This document shows, piece by piece, positions 8,442-17,950 of a stretch of 64,000 bases of DNA. Source of the stretch: Vreelandella glaciei (GTDB lineage: Bacteria > Pseudomonadota > Gammaproteobacteria > Pseudomonadales > Halomonadaceae); the NCBI RefSeq assembly GCF_013415125.1, contig NZ_JACCDE010000003.1, positions 62,001 to 126,000 of the forward strand, in the 5' to 3' direction. Positions within the stretch are counted from its first letter, which is position 1. Each line of letters opens with the position of its first letter. A program made the position numbers and the translations under genes. The notes under the pieces are model-generated. The model did not search any database. It worked only from the letters and a program-made list of their open reading frames with translations, and was not told the origin of the DNA.

Positions 8442-8974
8442 ACAACACGACGGTTCTGCGAGTAGGCGCTCTCGTCCTGACCATTAACGGCCGGACGCTC
8501 TTCACCATAGCTAACAACGCTCATTTGTGAAGGAGAGACACCCTGAATGTTCAGGAACCGCTCTACAGCATTAGCACGACGCTCACCCAACGCCATGTTG
8601 TATTCACGAGTTCCGCGCTCATCCGTATGCCCATGCAGAACCATCTGAGCACTCGGGTTGGCACGCAAGTAGCGTGCATGCGACATTACGACAGACTCAT
8701 ACTCGCTCTTGATCGTATCTCGGTCGTAATCGAAATAGATGGTGCGTACTTCTGGAATACGCGAATCAGCCTGCTGGCCCGAGCTAGAACCAGAGCCTGA
8801 GGAAGAACCATATTGACTTCCCGTACCTGTACCAGAGGTGCTGGAACCGGTAGTACTGCCATCCTGGCTACCGTACGAGTCACCGTCCTGGGTTCCGCCG
8901 GTGCTGGAACAGCCAGCGATTGCCACGATAGATAGCGCTGCTGCTAATGAGCGAGCCAACGGTTTAAGTTGCAT
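8429..8974 (-). CDS. pal: Peptidoglycan-associated lipoprotein Pal
   Basis: Outer-membrane lipoprotein of 181 residues. The signal peptide ends in the lipobox IAGC, with lipidated Cys22. A long Gly/Ser/Thr/Gln-rich flexible linker covers about residues 23-70. The OmpA-like peptidoglycan-binding domain follows, with YFDYDRDTIK, HGHTDERGTREYN and GERRANAV all in place; the Asp and Arg of the TDERG/ERR blocks bind diaminopimelate. It is the partner of TolB and TolA. The linker is longer and more repetitive than in E. coli Pal. Confidence 0.97.
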   Translation of the reverse strand: MQLKPLARSLAAALSIVAIAGCSSTGGTQDGDSYGSQDGSTTGSSTSGTGTGSQYGSSSGSGSSSGQQADSRIPEVRTIYFDYDRDTIKSEYESVVMSHARYLRANPSAQMVLHGHTDERGTREYNMALGERRANAVERFLNIQGVSPSQMSVVSYGEERPAVNGQDESAYSQNRRVVFNY

Positions 8975-9028
8975 AATCAGACTCCTTGCCTGAAAACTAA
9001 AAATTTCGATGTAAATCAGTTGTGTCGA

Positions 9029-10315
9029 TCAATTTAAGAAGGGTGACCAAGCTGGGTCACGTACATCGCCCTGTGCTGATGGCAGCCTAAAAGATGAGCG
9101 ACCATCGGCAGAAACAGCACTTAGCACCCCACTGTTACCCTGTTGGGTAGCGAAGATTACCATGGTCCCGTTCGGCGCAACACTAGGAGATTCATCTCTT
9201 GTTGATTCACTTAAGATTACTAAGCGATCGCCGCTTAAATCTTGTCTTGCCACTTGGTAACCGCGGCTAGAGCGGTGGATCAAGAATATCTGTTCCCCGT
9301 CTGGTGAGAAGCGTCCACGGGCATTGTAATTACCTGTATACGTCAAGCGTTCGGCTTCTCCACCGCCCATCGAGTACTGGTAAAGCTGGGGACCACCGCT
9401 GCGATCAGAGGTAAATAGCAAACTACGACCATCAGGTGCCCAAGCGGGCTCAGTGTCAATGCTGTTATTGTTGGTAATACGCTCTACGGAGCGGTTAGCC
9501 ACATCCATAATATAAATTTCTGGCTGGCCGTCTTTGGAGAGAGACATCGCGATACGGCGACCATCTGGTGACCACGCTGGCGCGCCATTGATACCATCAA
9601 ATGACGTTGCTTTTATCCGCTGGCCGGTTGCTACATCCTGAATATAGATAGCTGGGCGCTCAGTTTCAAACGAGACATAAGCAAGCTTGGTGCCATCCGG
9701 TGACCATGCGGGCGACATAATAGGTTCGTCAGAGGTCAATACCTGCTCACTGCGACGTCCATCGGCGTCGGCAACGTACAGGCCGAACTGCATGTTGTCT
9801 CCAACACCTTGTGCGGTGACATAGGCAATTTTAGTTGAAAACGCACCACGAATATCAGTAATCGCTTCAAAGATTTGGTCACTAATATAGTGAGCGGCAC
9901 CGCGTAGGTCATTACCTCTCACCGTTACGGTTTCGCCAATCATCCGCCGCTGGCCGCTAATATCCATCAGCTCAAACTGTATTTCAAAACCGCCGCTGGT
10001 CTGTTCTGCCCTACCTACGACTAAGTAGCGTACGTCTAATGAACGCCAAGTATCGAATTGAACATCGTCAGATTGATTGGGCTGTTCAAACATCGCGCTA
10101 CGCTCTAGCGGATCAAAATAGCCACTACGGTCAAGATCATCCTGGACAATCTGCGCAACATCTTCGGGCATCCCGTCTGAACCTGCGAACGGTACTACGC
10201 CAATAGGCAGTGCTTGATCGCTGCCTCGCGTGATTTCAATGGTTAAATTGGCACTCGCTACACTGCTGACTAGCAGCAGCACACAGAACAACCACACTTT
10301 GCTCAAGCTTTGCAT
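9029..10315 (-). CDS. tolB: Tol-Pal system protein TolB
   Basis: Periplasmic six-bladed beta-propeller protein of 428 residues that cycles between Pal and TolA. A signal peptide covers about residues 1-22 (ending ASA). The mature N-terminus ([21 protein letters not shown]) is the TolA-binding strand region. The propeller carries the repeated SPAWSPDG / APAWSPDG / EPAWAPDG motifs. Its ATG overlaps the tolA stop by one base (TGATG), which indicates translational coupling. Confidence 0.97.
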   Translation of the reverse strand: MQSLSKVWLFCVLLLVSSVASANLTIEITRGSDQALPIGVVPFAGSDGMPEDVAQIVQDDLDRSGYFDPLERSAMFEQPNQSDDVQFDTWRSLDVRYLVVGRAEQTSGGFEIQFELMDISGQRRMIGETVTVRGNDLRGAAHYISDQIFEAITDIRGAFSTKIAYVTAQGVGDNMQFGLYVADADGRRSEQVLTSDEPIMSPAWSPDGTKLAYVSFETERPAIYIQDVATGQRIKATSFDGINGAPAWSPDGRRIAMSLSKDGQPEIYIMDVANRSVERITNNNSIDTEPAWAPDGRSLLFTSDRSGGPQLYQYSMGGGEAERLTYTGNYNARGRFSPDGEQIFLIHRSSRGYQVARQDLSGDRLVILSESTRDESPSVAPNGTMVIFATQQGNSGVLSAVSADGRSSFRLPSAQGDVRDPAWSPFLN

Positions 10316-11481
10316 CAGCGAACATCCCCCGGGGTAAATCGCAGATTAAACTGACGTAAATTACGCTGCTGATCGGCTGGTAAATCTCGCAATTCACCAA
10401 ACGGTGCAGCATGTTCCACGGCCTGCATCACAGACCGGTCAAAAGCACTATCGCCGCTGGATGTCACGATCGATGTTGCCAATACTTCTCCAGACGGTCC
10501 TAGCCTCACTTGTAGGGTAGCACTCATCGAATCACTTGCACCGGCAGGAATCAACCACGCCTGCTCAACAGCGCGACGGACAATATTGATAAAGCTATTG
10601 GCTGCCTGCTCGGCCTGCTGAGCATTGGCCGCGGCTTCTGCTTCACCCGCCAGCTGTCGCTGCATGGCCTCCTCTGCGGCTTCTGCAGCCTGGCGTTGGC
10701 GCTCTGCTTCGGCTTCGCGCCGCTGCTGCTCTTCTGCTTCACGTTGACGCTGAGTTTCCGCCTCTCGCGCTCGCTGAGCCGCCTCCTCTTCACGAAGCTG
10801 CTCTTCTTCTGCTTCACGCTGACGTTCGGCTTCTGCTTCTTCCTGGCGCTGCTGCTCTGCTGCTTCACGTTCACGTTCGGCCTCTTCCTCTTCACGGCGC
10901 TGCTGCTCTGCCGCTTCACGCGCACGTTCGGCTTCGGCCTCTTCCTGGCGTTGCTGCTCGGCAGCCTCTTGCTGACGCCGCGCCTCTTCGACTTCACGTT
11001 GACGCTCAGCAGCGGCTTCCGCCTCGGCCTTGCGTTCGGCAGCTTCAGCGGCTTGTTGCTCAGCCTGCTCTTCCACTTCTTGAGCCCGGCGTTCGGCCTC
11101 TGCTTCAGCTGCCTCTCGCGCGGCTTCTAATGCTTGCGCCTCCTCTTCGGCTGCCTGTCGGGCAGCTTCTTCGGCCGCTTGCTGTTCGGCGGCGGCTTGC
11201 TGTTCACTGGCCGACGGCTCTTCTGGTGCATCGGGCTCAGTAGGCGCTTCAGCCGGTGCATTCATCGCCGCCTGTTGTTCCGTTGCCTGCTGTGCCTGAT
11301 CGGTAAACGTTTTCGTACTCACCAGCGTTGCCTGAACAATCGAAGAGCTATCGGGCTCCGCGTTGCGGGTCGGCAAACTGATTAAGCTAAACACGACAAT
11401 CGAAATGTGCACAGCTATCGCCAGAACAGTCGGCCACTTATAGTCGACATCTTGAGGATCACGCGGTGAATTTACTGTCAT
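10315..11481 (-). CDS. tolA: Tol-Pal envelope-spanning protein TolA
   Basis: One N-terminal membrane anchor (about residues 17-36, after the DYKWP turn), a long helical domain II (about 75-295), and a C-terminal globular domain. The latter has the TonB-like [15 protein letters not shown] and [15 protein letters not shown] signatures. Domain II is built of Glu/Gln/Arg/Ala heptads and is nearly free of Lys, unlike the Lys/Ala-rich E. coli protein. The frame is open to 11547, with ATGs at 11502 and 11481. I prefer 11481 because AAGGG precedes it and it lies after the tolR stop; 11502 is possible. 388 residues. Confidence 0.93.
   Translation of the reverse strand: MTVNSPRDPQDVDYKWPTVLAIAVHISIVVFSLISLPTRNAEPDSSSIVQATLVSTKTFTDQAQQATEQQAAMNAPAEAPTEPDAPEEPSASEQQAAAEQQAAEEAARQAAEEEAQALEAAREAAEAEAERRAQEVEEQAEQQAAEAAERKAEAEAAAERQREVEEARRQQEAAEQQRQEEAEAERAREAAEQQRREEEEAEREREAAEQQRQEEAEAERQREAEEEQLREEEAAQRAREAETQRQREAEEQQRREAEAERQRQAAEAAEEAMQRQLAGEAEAAANAQQAEQAANSFINIVRRAVEQAWLIPAGASDSMSATLQVRLGPSGEVLATSIVTSSGDSAFDRSVMQAVEHAAPFGELRDLPADQQRNLRQFNLRFTPGDVR
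10690..11200. repeat. Low-complexity repeat DNA inside tolA domain II
   Basis: The DNA encoding the Glu/Gln/Arg/Ala helix consists of recurring units such as CGCTGCTGCTCTTCTGCTTCACG at several irregular intervals (quoted on the plus strand in part only: CGCTGCTGCTC). Such direct repeats allow slippage and length change of the TolA stalk between strains. No stop codon appears in the reverse strand for 144 codons here, which is a by-product of the composition. Confidence 0.7.
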
Positions 11482-11494
11482 GCGCGCGCGGCCC

Positions 11495-11932
11495 TTACCC
11501 ATCTTGCGGCGGCTCAGAAAGCAGCCCCACGTTAGCCACACCAGCACCTTGTAACGTGCTCATCAAGACAACAATTTGTCCATAGGCCACATTGCGGTCA
11601 CCACGCACCATTACTGGCGTGCCGGGACTTCGCTCTAAGATCGTGGTTACCCGCGCGGCCATCTCATCCAAAGAGACAGAGTTAGAGTCTTCTCCCAACG
11701 TGATGAAATATGCACCCTCGCTATCAACCGAAATGACAATGGGGTCATTATCTTCCTGCGTCTCTATAGGCTGAGAGGTAACTTGCGGCAATTCAACTTG
11801 TACGCCCTGGGTTAACATGGGCGCCGTAATCATAAACACAACGAGCAGTACCAACATGACGTCAATGAAAGGGACCACATTGATCTCCGCCATTGGCTTG
11901 CCTTTACCACTGCGATTGAAAGGTCCTTGCAT
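11495..11932 (-). CDS. tolR: Tol-Pal protein TolR
   Basis: ExbD/TolR-family subunit of 145 residues. It has a short cytoplasmic N-terminus, then one membrane helix beginning NVVPFIDVMLVLLVVFM. The helix carries the proton-path Asp (the D of FIDVML) that is essential in the family. The periplasmic domain ends in the YGQIVVLMSTLQGAGVANVGL block. It works with TolQ as the proton-motive-force motor that energises TolA. It lies 11 bp behind tolQ. Confidence 0.97.
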   Translation of the reverse strand: MQGPFNRSGKGKPMAEINVVPFIDVMLVLLVVFMITAPMLTQGVQVELPQVTSQPIETQEDNDPIVISVDSEGAYFITLGEDSNSVSLDEMAARVTTILERSPGTPVMVRGDRNVAYGQIVVLMSTLQGAGVANVGLLSEPPQDG

Positions 11933-11943
11933 GGCTGTCTCCC

Positions 11944-12651
11944 TTAACTCGCGCTTGGCTTGCCATCACGACCTTGTAAATTACGGTGCAGGATAGCGTG
12001 GAACTCCTCGGCAAAATCCTCATATTTACCGAGTAAGCGAGAAGATGTATTGGACAAGCGGTTATAAAAAATGACCGCCGGGATAGCCGCAAACAGACCC
12101 ATGGCTGTTGCTATCAATGCTTCAGCAATCCAGGGAGCAACCGTTGCGAGCGTCGCCTGCTGGGTCAGTGACAGCGCTTGGAATGACCCCATGATGCCCC
12201 ATACGGTACCGAAAAGGCCGATATAAGGGCTGGCAGAAGCAACCGTCGCCAGAAACACCAAGTGTTGGGTTAGACGATCTTCTTCACGCGACCAAGCAAC
12301 GCGCATACTGCGTTGTACGCCTTCCAATACAGTATCCGCATCACGGGTTTTAGGCATTAAGCGGTTAAATTCGCGAAACCCTGCTTGAAAAATATGCTCG
12401 GCACCATGGCGTGGGTCATCAGCGGGGATTTCACGATAGAGTTCATTTAAGTCGACACCCGACCAAAAAGACTCCTCAAACTGGTTGTACTCTTGCTTGG
12501 CTCGACGCATTGCAATACTACGCTGAAAAATCACCACCCAAGAGAGGATTGACCCCACCAACAGTAGCAACATCACCAGCTGCACCACGGTGCTGGCATT
12601 CATTATTAAGTGGGGAATGGACATGGTGTTATCGTTCACAGGTGCCCTCAT
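11944..12651 (-). CDS. tolQ: Tol-Pal protein TolQ
   Basis: ExbB/TolQ-family inner-membrane protein of 235 residues with three membrane segments. The conserved blocks GTVWGIMGSFQAL and APWIAEALIATAMGLFAAIPAV hold the Thr residues of the proton channel. The ATG at 12651 is chosen because the N-terminus then aligns with Pseudomonas TolQ (14 residues before the NAS-VVQLVML segment). An ATG at 12624 is an alternative, and neither has a strong Shine-Dalgarno. It lies 46 bp after ybgC in the conserved ybgC-tolQRAB order. Confidence 0.96.
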   Translation of the reverse strand: MRAPVNDNTMSIPHLIMNASTVVQLVMLLLLVGSILSWVVIFQRSIAMRRAKQEYNQFEESFWSGVDLNELYREIPADDPRHGAEHIFQAGFREFNRLMPKTRDADTVLEGVQRSMRVAWSREEDRLTQHLVFLATVASASPYIGLFGTVWGIMGSFQALSLTQQATLATVAPWIAEALIATAMGLFAAIPAVIFYNRLSNTSSRLLGKYEDFAEEFHAILHRNLQGRDGKPSAS

Positions 12652-12697
12652 CAATCTATTAGGGTCGGTATTGCCGACGCAGTGAGTGACCTCTTGG

Positions 12698-13111
12698 TTA
12701 AGAGGCCCGTATCAAAATATTAAGCGATGCTGGCCATGCTTTAGGTCGCATACGTTCGACGCTCAAGCAGGCTATCTCGACTGTGGCAGAGCAGAGGAGT
12801 TCCTCATTACGCCAAACTTGCTGGTCAAATGTCATGCGACAACGCCCAATCTCCGTAACATGGGCACTGATTTCCAATGCGTCATCCAGACGAGCTGGTT
12901 TCGCATAGTGACAGGCCAAGCGGTATACCACTAGCTGTGTACCTTCGTCTAGCAGCGTTTGCTGATTAAGGCCTAAATGGCGCAGCCATTCACTCCGTGC
13001 ACGTTCCATAAACTTCAAGTAGTTAACGTAGTAGACAATGCCGCCTGCGTCAGTATCTTCCATATAAACGCGCAGCGGCAGGCGATATCCTTTTTGCTTA
13101 CTAGCGCTCAC
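12698..13111 (-). CDS. ybgC: Tol-Pal-associated acyl-CoA thioesterase YbgC
   Basis: Hot-dog-fold thioesterase of 137 residues. The catalytic motif [20 protein letters not shown] contains the active-site Asp of the 4-hydroxybenzoyl-CoA thioesterase type. It is the standard first gene of the tol-pal cluster and may act on short-chain or phospholipid-linked acyl-CoA. Its ATG overlaps the ruvB stop by four bases (ATGA), coupling the repair and envelope gene groups into one transcript. Confidence 0.95.
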   Translation of the reverse strand: MSASKQKGYRLPLRVYMEDTDAGGIVYYVNYLKFMERARSEWLRHLGLNQQTLLDEGTQLVVYRLACHYAKPARLDDALEISAHVTEIGRCRMTFDQQVWRNEELLCSATVEIACLSVERMRPKAWPASLNILIRAS

Positions 13112-14145
13112 GGACGGCGCTCCCCTTCCATATCGGTTTCCTGTTCATGGGGTACTCGCTCAAAGTGCAGCCACGCTTGGCGGGTAACGACACGGCCACG
13201 CGGCGTGCGCATAATCAAGCCTTGTTGAATAAGATACGGCTCGATCACATCTTCAATGGTGTCGCGCTCTTCACTAATGGCAGCGGCAAGTGAATCAATG
13301 CCCACAGGGCCACCATCGAATTTTTCGATCATTGCCAGCAATAACCGGCGGTCCATGTGATCCAATCCATGATGATCAACGTTGAGCATATTAAGCGCGG
13401 CATCAGCCATGGCGACATCGACAACGCCGTCACCTTTCATTTCGGCGTAATCACGCACTCGACGCAATAGCCGGTTGGCAATTCGCGGCGTTCCACGTGA
13501 GCGCTTGGCCACCTCAACTGCCCCTTCATGACTGGTCTTAACGCCCATTAGGCGAGCCGATCGCGACACAATTTCGGTCAGCTCTTCGAGGTTATAAAAC
13601 TCAAGCCGCTGAACAATACCGAAGCGGTCGCGCAGCGGTGAGGTCAGCAACCCTGCTCGGGTGGTCGCGCCCACCAGGGTAAAACGGGGCAAGTCCAGCT
13701 TGATAGAGCGCGCGGCCGGGCCCTCGCCAATCATGATATCCAGCTGGAAATCTTCCATGGCGGGGTATAGCACTTCTTCGACCACCGGCGAAAGACGATG
13801 AATCTCATCGATAAAAAGTACGTCGCCAGGCTCTAGATTCGTCAGCATGGCGGCGAGGTCCCCCGCCCGCTCTAGTACCGGGCCGGAAGTCGACTTCATG
13901 CCGACCCCCATTTCGGTGGCAATAATATGCGCGAGCGTCGTTTTACCTAGCCCAGGGGGGCCAAATACCAGGGTATGATCCAGGCTCTCTTCGCGCAGCC
14001 TTGCGGCGCCGATAAAAATTTCCAGCTGTTCACGCACACGCGGCTGGCCAATATAGTCATCCAACCGCTTAGGGCGAATAGCGTAGTCAATGCGCCCCTC
14101 GCCTTGTTCAGGTTCAGCGGCGATCAGCCGGTCGTGTTCTAGCAT
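13108..14145 (-). CDS. ruvB: Holliday junction branch migration ATPase RuvB
   Basis: Hexameric AAA+ motor of 345 residues that drives branch migration with RuvA. The Walker A motif is [11 protein letters not shown], Walker B is FIDEIHRL, and sensor 1 lies in [10 protein letters not shown]. The C-terminal winged-helix block carries [13 protein letters not shown]. The N-terminal [16 protein letters not shown] is canonical. It lies 68 bp after ruvA. Confidence 0.98.
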   Translation of the reverse strand: MLEHDRLIAAEPEQGEGRIDYAIRPKRLDDYIGQPRVREQLEIFIGAARLREESLDHTLVFGPPGLGKTTLAHIIATEMGVGMKSTSGPVLERAGDLAAMLTNLEPGDVLFIDEIHRLSPVVEEVLYPAMEDFQLDIMIGEGPAARSIKLDLPRFTLVGATTRAGLLTSPLRDRFGIVQRLEFYNLEELTEIVSRSARLMGVKTSHEGAVEVAKRSRGTPRIANRLLRRVRDYAEMKGDGVVDVAMADAALNMLNVDHHGLDHMDRRLLLAMIEKFDGGPVGIDSLAAAISEERDTIEDVIEPYLIQQGLIMRTPRGRVVTRQAWLHFERVPHEQETDMEGERRP

Positions 14146-14213
14146 AGAGGCTCTTCTTTATGACGATTCAAATGCAATCTTTACCCACGTCTAACGCAGT
14201 CAAAGCCATCCAC

Positions 14214-14834
14214 TTAGCCGCTCATACGTTGAGTCAGGGCAGCCTTAATCAGCGACTCGGTTGACTGATTGGGGTCGATATCGGCAAGCATTTTGGCTGC
14301 TTCAGTGAGTTTATAGCCCAAGCTGACTAACGCCGCTTCTGCATCGGCAAGGCTATCGCGAGAAGATGCTCGACCACTAGCGGCCTCAAGAGGCAGTAAC
14401 GCATTGCTACCGTCTTCCCACTCAGGGAAGCGATCGCGCATTTCAATAATCAGCCGCTCAGCGGTTTTCTTACCCACACCTGGCAGGGTTGTCAGTGCTT
14501 TACTGTCATCGTCACGCACGCAGCGCATAAAGGCGTCTTCATCCATCCCCGATAAAATCGCTAAAGCAAGCTTAGGCCCTACACCATTGACCTTAATCAA
14601 GGCTCGAAATAAGGCGCGCTCATGCTCTCTGCCGAAACCATACAGCAGATGGGCGTCGTCACGAATAGTGAGGTGGGTGAACAGAGAGGCATTTTCGCCG
14701 ACGGCGGGAAGTGCCACCAGGGTATTCATTGACGTTTCCAGCTCATAGCCTACGCCATGTACGTCGATCACTATCCAAGGAGGTTGCTTTGCCAATAACT
14801 GGCCACTCAGACGTCCAATCATAAAATCGCTCAC
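14214..14834 (-). CDS. ruvA: Holliday junction DNA-binding protein RuvA
   Basis: Tetrameric junction-binding protein of 206 residues. The N-terminal OB fold begins MIGRLSGQLLAK; I keep the upstream ATG of MSDFMIGR, though the family usually starts at MIGR. Two helix-hairpin-helix motifs follow (LIKVNGVGPKLALAIL and LTTLPGVGKKTAERLI). The C-terminal RuvB-binding domain has ALVSLGYKLTEA. It lies between ruvC and ruvB. A LexA-like site is seen 50-70 bp upstream. Confidence 0.97.
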   Translation of the reverse strand: MSDFMIGRLSGQLLAKQPPWIVIDVHGVGYELETSMNTLVALPAVGENASLFTHLTIRDDAHLLYGFGREHERALFRALIKVNGVGPKLALAILSGMDEDAFMRCVRDDDSKALTTLPGVGKKTAERLIIEMRDRFPEWEDGSNALLPLEAASGRASSRDSLADAEAALVSLGYKLTEAAKMLADIDPNQSTESLIKAALTQRMSG

Positions 14835-14886
14835 ACTGGGGTGAATAACAAGAGAGTGAAAAACAAACGTTTACTATAAAGCGACT

Positions 14887-14902
14887 CTGTACAGGTGACC
14901 AG
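14887..14902 (-). promoter_or_regulatory. Possible LexA box upstream of ruvA
   Basis: On the minus strand it reads CTGGTCACCTGTACAG. It has the CTG-N10-CAG core of the gammaproteobacterial LexA operator, with ACAG perfect on one side and one mismatch (CTGG for CTGT) on the other. ruvAB is SOS-controlled in E. coli, which makes the place sensible, but the AT-rich centre of a good box is absent. Confidence 0.33.
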
Positions 14903-14925
14903 TAGTTCACCAACACAGCAAGGAA

Positions 14926-15489
14926 TTAAAGTCGCCAGCGGCCCGTGGAGCGGCGGCGACCCCGTACTGGCGACGCAGGCGAGTCGCTACTGTTATAGGC
15001 ATGAGCGTTATAAGCATGCGTTAGCGCAATGGCTAATGCATCCGCGGCATCGGCCTGAGGTGTGGCGGAAAGCTGCAGAATAGCGGTCACCATATGCTGC
15101 ACCTGCTCTTTATCCGCTCCTCCTTGGCCAGTGACTGACTGCTTGATTTGACGCGCGGCATACTCGGCTAGGCTTAACCCATGATTGGCCATGCAAACCA
15201 GGGCCGCTCCTCGTGCTTGACCTAGCTTTAGTGCGGAATCAGGATTTTTGGCCATAAACACCCGCTCGATGGCGACTTGATCCGGGCAATGCAAACCGAC
15301 CACTTCGCTAAGACCCGCATAAATCTGCGCCAAACGCTGCTCTAGAGCCCCTTCCGCGGTACGGATACAGCCACTCGCCACGTAGCAGGGCTTCACACCG
15401 ACCACATCGATTACCCCATAACCTGTGATTCGCGATCCAGGATCGATGCCCAGGATACGGATCGTGCTGGCAGGCTTTTTTTCATCCAT
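14926..15489 (-). CDS. ruvC: Holliday junction resolvase RuvC
   Basis: Endonuclease that resolves junctions bound by RuvAB. RNase H-like core with catalytic acids in [15 protein letters not shown], in the Glu of AIERVFM, and in the Asp pair of [14 protein letters not shown]. The frame is open to 15552, but that start would lie inside the aspS terminator hairpin. I therefore use the ATG at 15489 (187 residues), although its Shine-Dalgarno is weak. A short basic tail ([12 protein letters not shown]) extends beyond the usual end. Confidence 0.94.
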   Translation of the reverse strand: MDEKKPASTIRILGIDPGSRITGYGVIDVVGVKPCYVASGCIRTAEGALEQRLAQIYAGLSEVVGLHCPDQVAIERVFMAKNPDSALKLGQARGAALVCMANHGLSLAEYAARQIKQSVTGQGGADKEQVQHMVTAILQLSATPQADAADALAIALTHAYNAHAYNSSDSPASPVRGRRRSTGRWRL

Positions 15490-15516
15490 GTCATCGAAAC
15501 TCGTGGTGGCTATATA

Positions 15517-15544
15517 CAAAAACACCGACGCCGGGGCGTCGGTG
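15517..15544 (-). terminator. Intrinsic terminator of aspS
   Basis: A 10-bp perfect stem, CACCGACGCC / GGCGTCGGTG, with a tight two-base centre (or 9 bp with a four-base loop). On the minus strand it is followed directly by TTTTTG. It lies between the aspS stop and the ruvC start and argues that ruvC has its own promoter. Confidence 0.85.
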
Positions 15545-15565
15545 GTAGGCACTCAAACAACCAGT

Positions 15566-17347
15566 TTACTCAGTGGCTGTTTCTGGCTTGGCTTTCTGGC
15601 GGAGGCGGATATTCAAATCCTTTAACTGCTCAGGACTGACTTCACCCGGAGCATTGGTCATTAAGCATGCAGCGCTTTGGGTTTTCGGGAAGGCAATAAC
15701 TTCACGAATGGTTTTAGCCCCCACCATCAACATGACCAGGCGATCCAAACCGAAAGCTAAGCCACCATGGGGCGGTGCGCCGTACTGGAGCGCATCCAAC
15801 AAGAAGCCAAATTTCTCTTGAGCCTCTTCTTCACCAATCCCCAGAATCTCGAAAACGGTGCTCTGCATGGTCTGATCGTGGATACGAATAGACCCACCGC
15901 CCAGCTCTGTACCGTTGAGCACCATATCGTAAGCGCGCGACAGAGCCTTAGCTGGATCAGCCTTTAACTCTTCTGGGCTGCAAGAGGGTGCTGTGAAGGG
16001 GTGGTGAAGCGGGCTAAGACGACCGTTGTCGTCAGCTTCAAACATTGGGAAGTCGACGACCCATAGCGGCGCCCACTCCTGCGTGTAGAGCTCCAGGTCA
16101 GCCCCTAACTTAACGCGCAGCGCGCCAATGGCTTCGTTGACGATACGTGTTTTATCGGCACCGAAGAAGATGATGTCGCCATCTTCTGCGCCCACACGAT
16201 CAAGCAACTCTGCAACGATATTTTCCATGAACTTGACGATCGGCGACTGCAGACCCTCAAGCCCTTTCGCGCGCTCGTTGACTTTGATCCACGCCAAGCC
16301 TTTGGCGCCGTATATGCCGACAAACTTGGTGTATTCATCGATCTCTTTGCGCGAAAGCTTGGCACCACCGGGGACTTTCAGCGCGGCAACACGGCCATCA
16401 TCTGCGCTGGCGGGACCAGAGAAGACTTTGAAATCGACCTGCTGCATAAGGTCATCAACATCGGTCAATTCCAACGGAATGCGTAGATCCGGCTTGTCAG
16501 AACCAAAACGATCCATCGCTTCCTGCCAGGTCATGCGCGGAAATTCTGGTAATTCGGCTTTCAGCACATCCTGGAACAGCTGACGAATCATGGTTTCAGT
16601 AATGCCCATGATGTCGCTCTCTTCCACGAACGACGCCTCGATATCAATCTGCGTAAACTCAGGCTGACGGTCGGCGCGTAGGTCTTCATCGCGGAAGCAC
16701 TTGGCAATCTGGTAATAGCGGTCAAAGCCAGCCACCATCAACAGCTGTTTAAACAACTGCGGTGATTGCGGCAAGGCAAAGAAGCTGCCTGCGTGGGTAC
16801 GGCTCGGGACGAGATAATCACGCGCACCTTCAGGGGTGGCGCGGGTGAGTACCGGTGTCTCGATATCCAGGAAGCCCTGGTTTTCGAGGTACGCGCGTAC
16901 GTTGTGTGAAATACGTGAACGCAGGCGCAGTTTCTCGATCATATCCGGGCGACGCAGGTCGATATAGCGGTGCTTAAGACGCACCTCTTCACCGACTTTG
17001 CCATGCTCATCAAGCTGAAAAGGCGGCGTAATCGCTGTATTAAGTACTTCGACGTCCTTCGCCAGCACTTCAATCATGCCTGTTGGCATGTTGGGGTTTT
17101 GAGTACCTTCAGGGCGCAGCCGAACGCGTCCAGTGATGCGCAGGACATACTCACTACGGGCACGGTCGGCAGTGGCGAACGCCTCGGCGGTATCAGGGTC
17201 GACAACGAATTGAGCGATGCCATCGCGATCGCGCATATCGAGGAAAATGACCCCACCGTGGTCGCGGCGGCGATGAACCCATCCGCATACCGTAACCGTT
17301 TGATCCACCAAAGTTTCGTTTAGCTGGCCGCAATAATGGCTGCGCAT
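15566..17347 (-). CDS. aspS: Aspartyl-tRNA synthetase, probably non-discriminating (Asp/Asn)
   Basis: Class II synthetase, 593 residues from the ATG at 17347 (canonical MRSHYCGQL start, AGGA upstream; the frame is open to 17374). The anticodon-binding OB fold is followed by the catalytic core with [18 protein letters not shown] (motif 2) and GLAFGLDRL (motif 3), and by the bacterial GAD insertion. The OB fold carries HRRRDHGG and LRPEG. His and Gly at these two places (H31, G82 in Pseudomonas aeruginosa) are the determinants of the non-discriminating enzyme that also charges tRNA-Asn. It lies 65 bp behind fmdB, a conserved pairing. Confidence 0.96.
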   Translation of the reverse strand: MRSHYCGQLNETLVDQTVTVCGWVHRRRDHGGVIFLDMRDRDGIAQFVVDPDTAEAFATADRARSEYVLRITGRVRLRPEGTQNPNMPTGMIEVLAKDVEVLNTAITPPFQLDEHGKVGEEVRLKHRYIDLRRPDMIEKLRLRSRISHNVRAYLENQGFLDIETPVLTRATPEGARDYLVPSRTHAGSFFALPQSPQLFKQLLMVAGFDRYYQIAKCFRDEDLRADRQPEFTQIDIEASFVEESDIMGITETMIRQLFQDVLKAELPEFPRMTWQEAMDRFGSDKPDLRIPLELTDVDDLMQQVDFKVFSGPASADDGRVAALKVPGGAKLSRKEIDEYTKFVGIYGAKGLAWIKVNERAKGLEGLQSPIVKFMENIVAELLDRVGAEDGDIIFFGADKTRIVNEAIGALRVKLGADLELYTQEWAPLWVVDFPMFEADDNGRLSPLHHPFTAPSCSPEELKADPAKALSRAYDMVLNGTELGGGSIRIHDQTMQSTVFEILGIGEEEAQEKFGFLLDALQYGAPPHGGLAFGLDRLVMLMVGAKTIREVIAFPKTQSAACLMTNAPGEVSPEQLKDLNIRLRQKAKPETATE

Positions 17348-17412
17348 GTCAAATCCTGTTCTGTTACGTGGCAATTAGTGTGTCGCGGGCGTCCCGATCC
17401 TGACTGCCGCAG

Positions 17413-17712
17413 CTATGCCGCGGCGCCTTTGTCGCTGGGAGTAACGCTCTTGGGGGTAGCGCTGGTATCGCTTGATTTAGCGGTATCTGCAGAAGCAGTT
17501 TTGCCGTCAGCAACCAGATTCTTTTTGCTACCCGTTTTGAAATCGGTTTCATACCAACCACCGCCGGCTAAGCGGAAGCCCGCTGCCGAGACAAGTCGTT
17601 CCAAGCCATCGCTTTGGCATGCAGGGCAATCCTTGAGAGGATCGGCACTAATTTTTTGCAATTTTTCCAGGCGATGGCCACAGGCCTTGCACTCATATTC
17701 ATAGATGGGCAT
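17413..17712 (-). CDS. FmdB-family zinc-ribbon protein
   Basis: 99 residues from the ATG at 17712 (AGGAGCC upstream; the frame is open to 17811 but with a non-family N-terminus). The N-terminus MPIYEYECKACGH and the later CPACQS supply two CxxC pairs for one zinc. The second half is a Gly-rich AGGGWYETDFK block and a disordered Ala/Ser/Thr/Lys tail. Such proteins are called regulatory FmdB in databases, but their role is not established. The gene regularly precedes aspS in pseudomonads, as here. Confidence 0.9.
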   Translation of the reverse strand: MPIYEYECKACGHRLEKLQKISADPLKDCPACQSDGLERLVSAAGFRLAGGGWYETDFKTGSKKNLVADGKTASADTAKSSDTSATPKSVTPSDKGAAA

Positions 17713-17950
17713 GTTAATGGCTCCTAAAAAGCTCAACCCTGACAAACTACGTTCTTTTAAGACCCAGTCCCGATAGATCCAGAACTGAAAGAAAAGAATA
17801 GTGGCGAACACAAACGCTGCTAGGCTGCCAATATGTGGCCAGTCGGGATAAATTCCAAGGCTGCGGTTGATAAAGCGCCGCCATTATACCCTTTTGTGAC
17901 CCCTGCCGAGCAAGGTTATGCAGCCTTCGGTAACTATTGGAGAGAATAAA

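Noticed and set aside
10696..11385. Long open frames on the plus strand rich in Phe/Leu/Arg/Cys, antisense to tolA
   Set aside because: They are the complement of the repetitive Glu/Gln/Arg/Ala codons of tolA domain II. They have no ribosome site and no plausible protein character.
15490..15552. Upstream in-frame start of RuvC
   Set aside because: It lies in the aspS terminator hairpin and would add residues not seen in RuvC.
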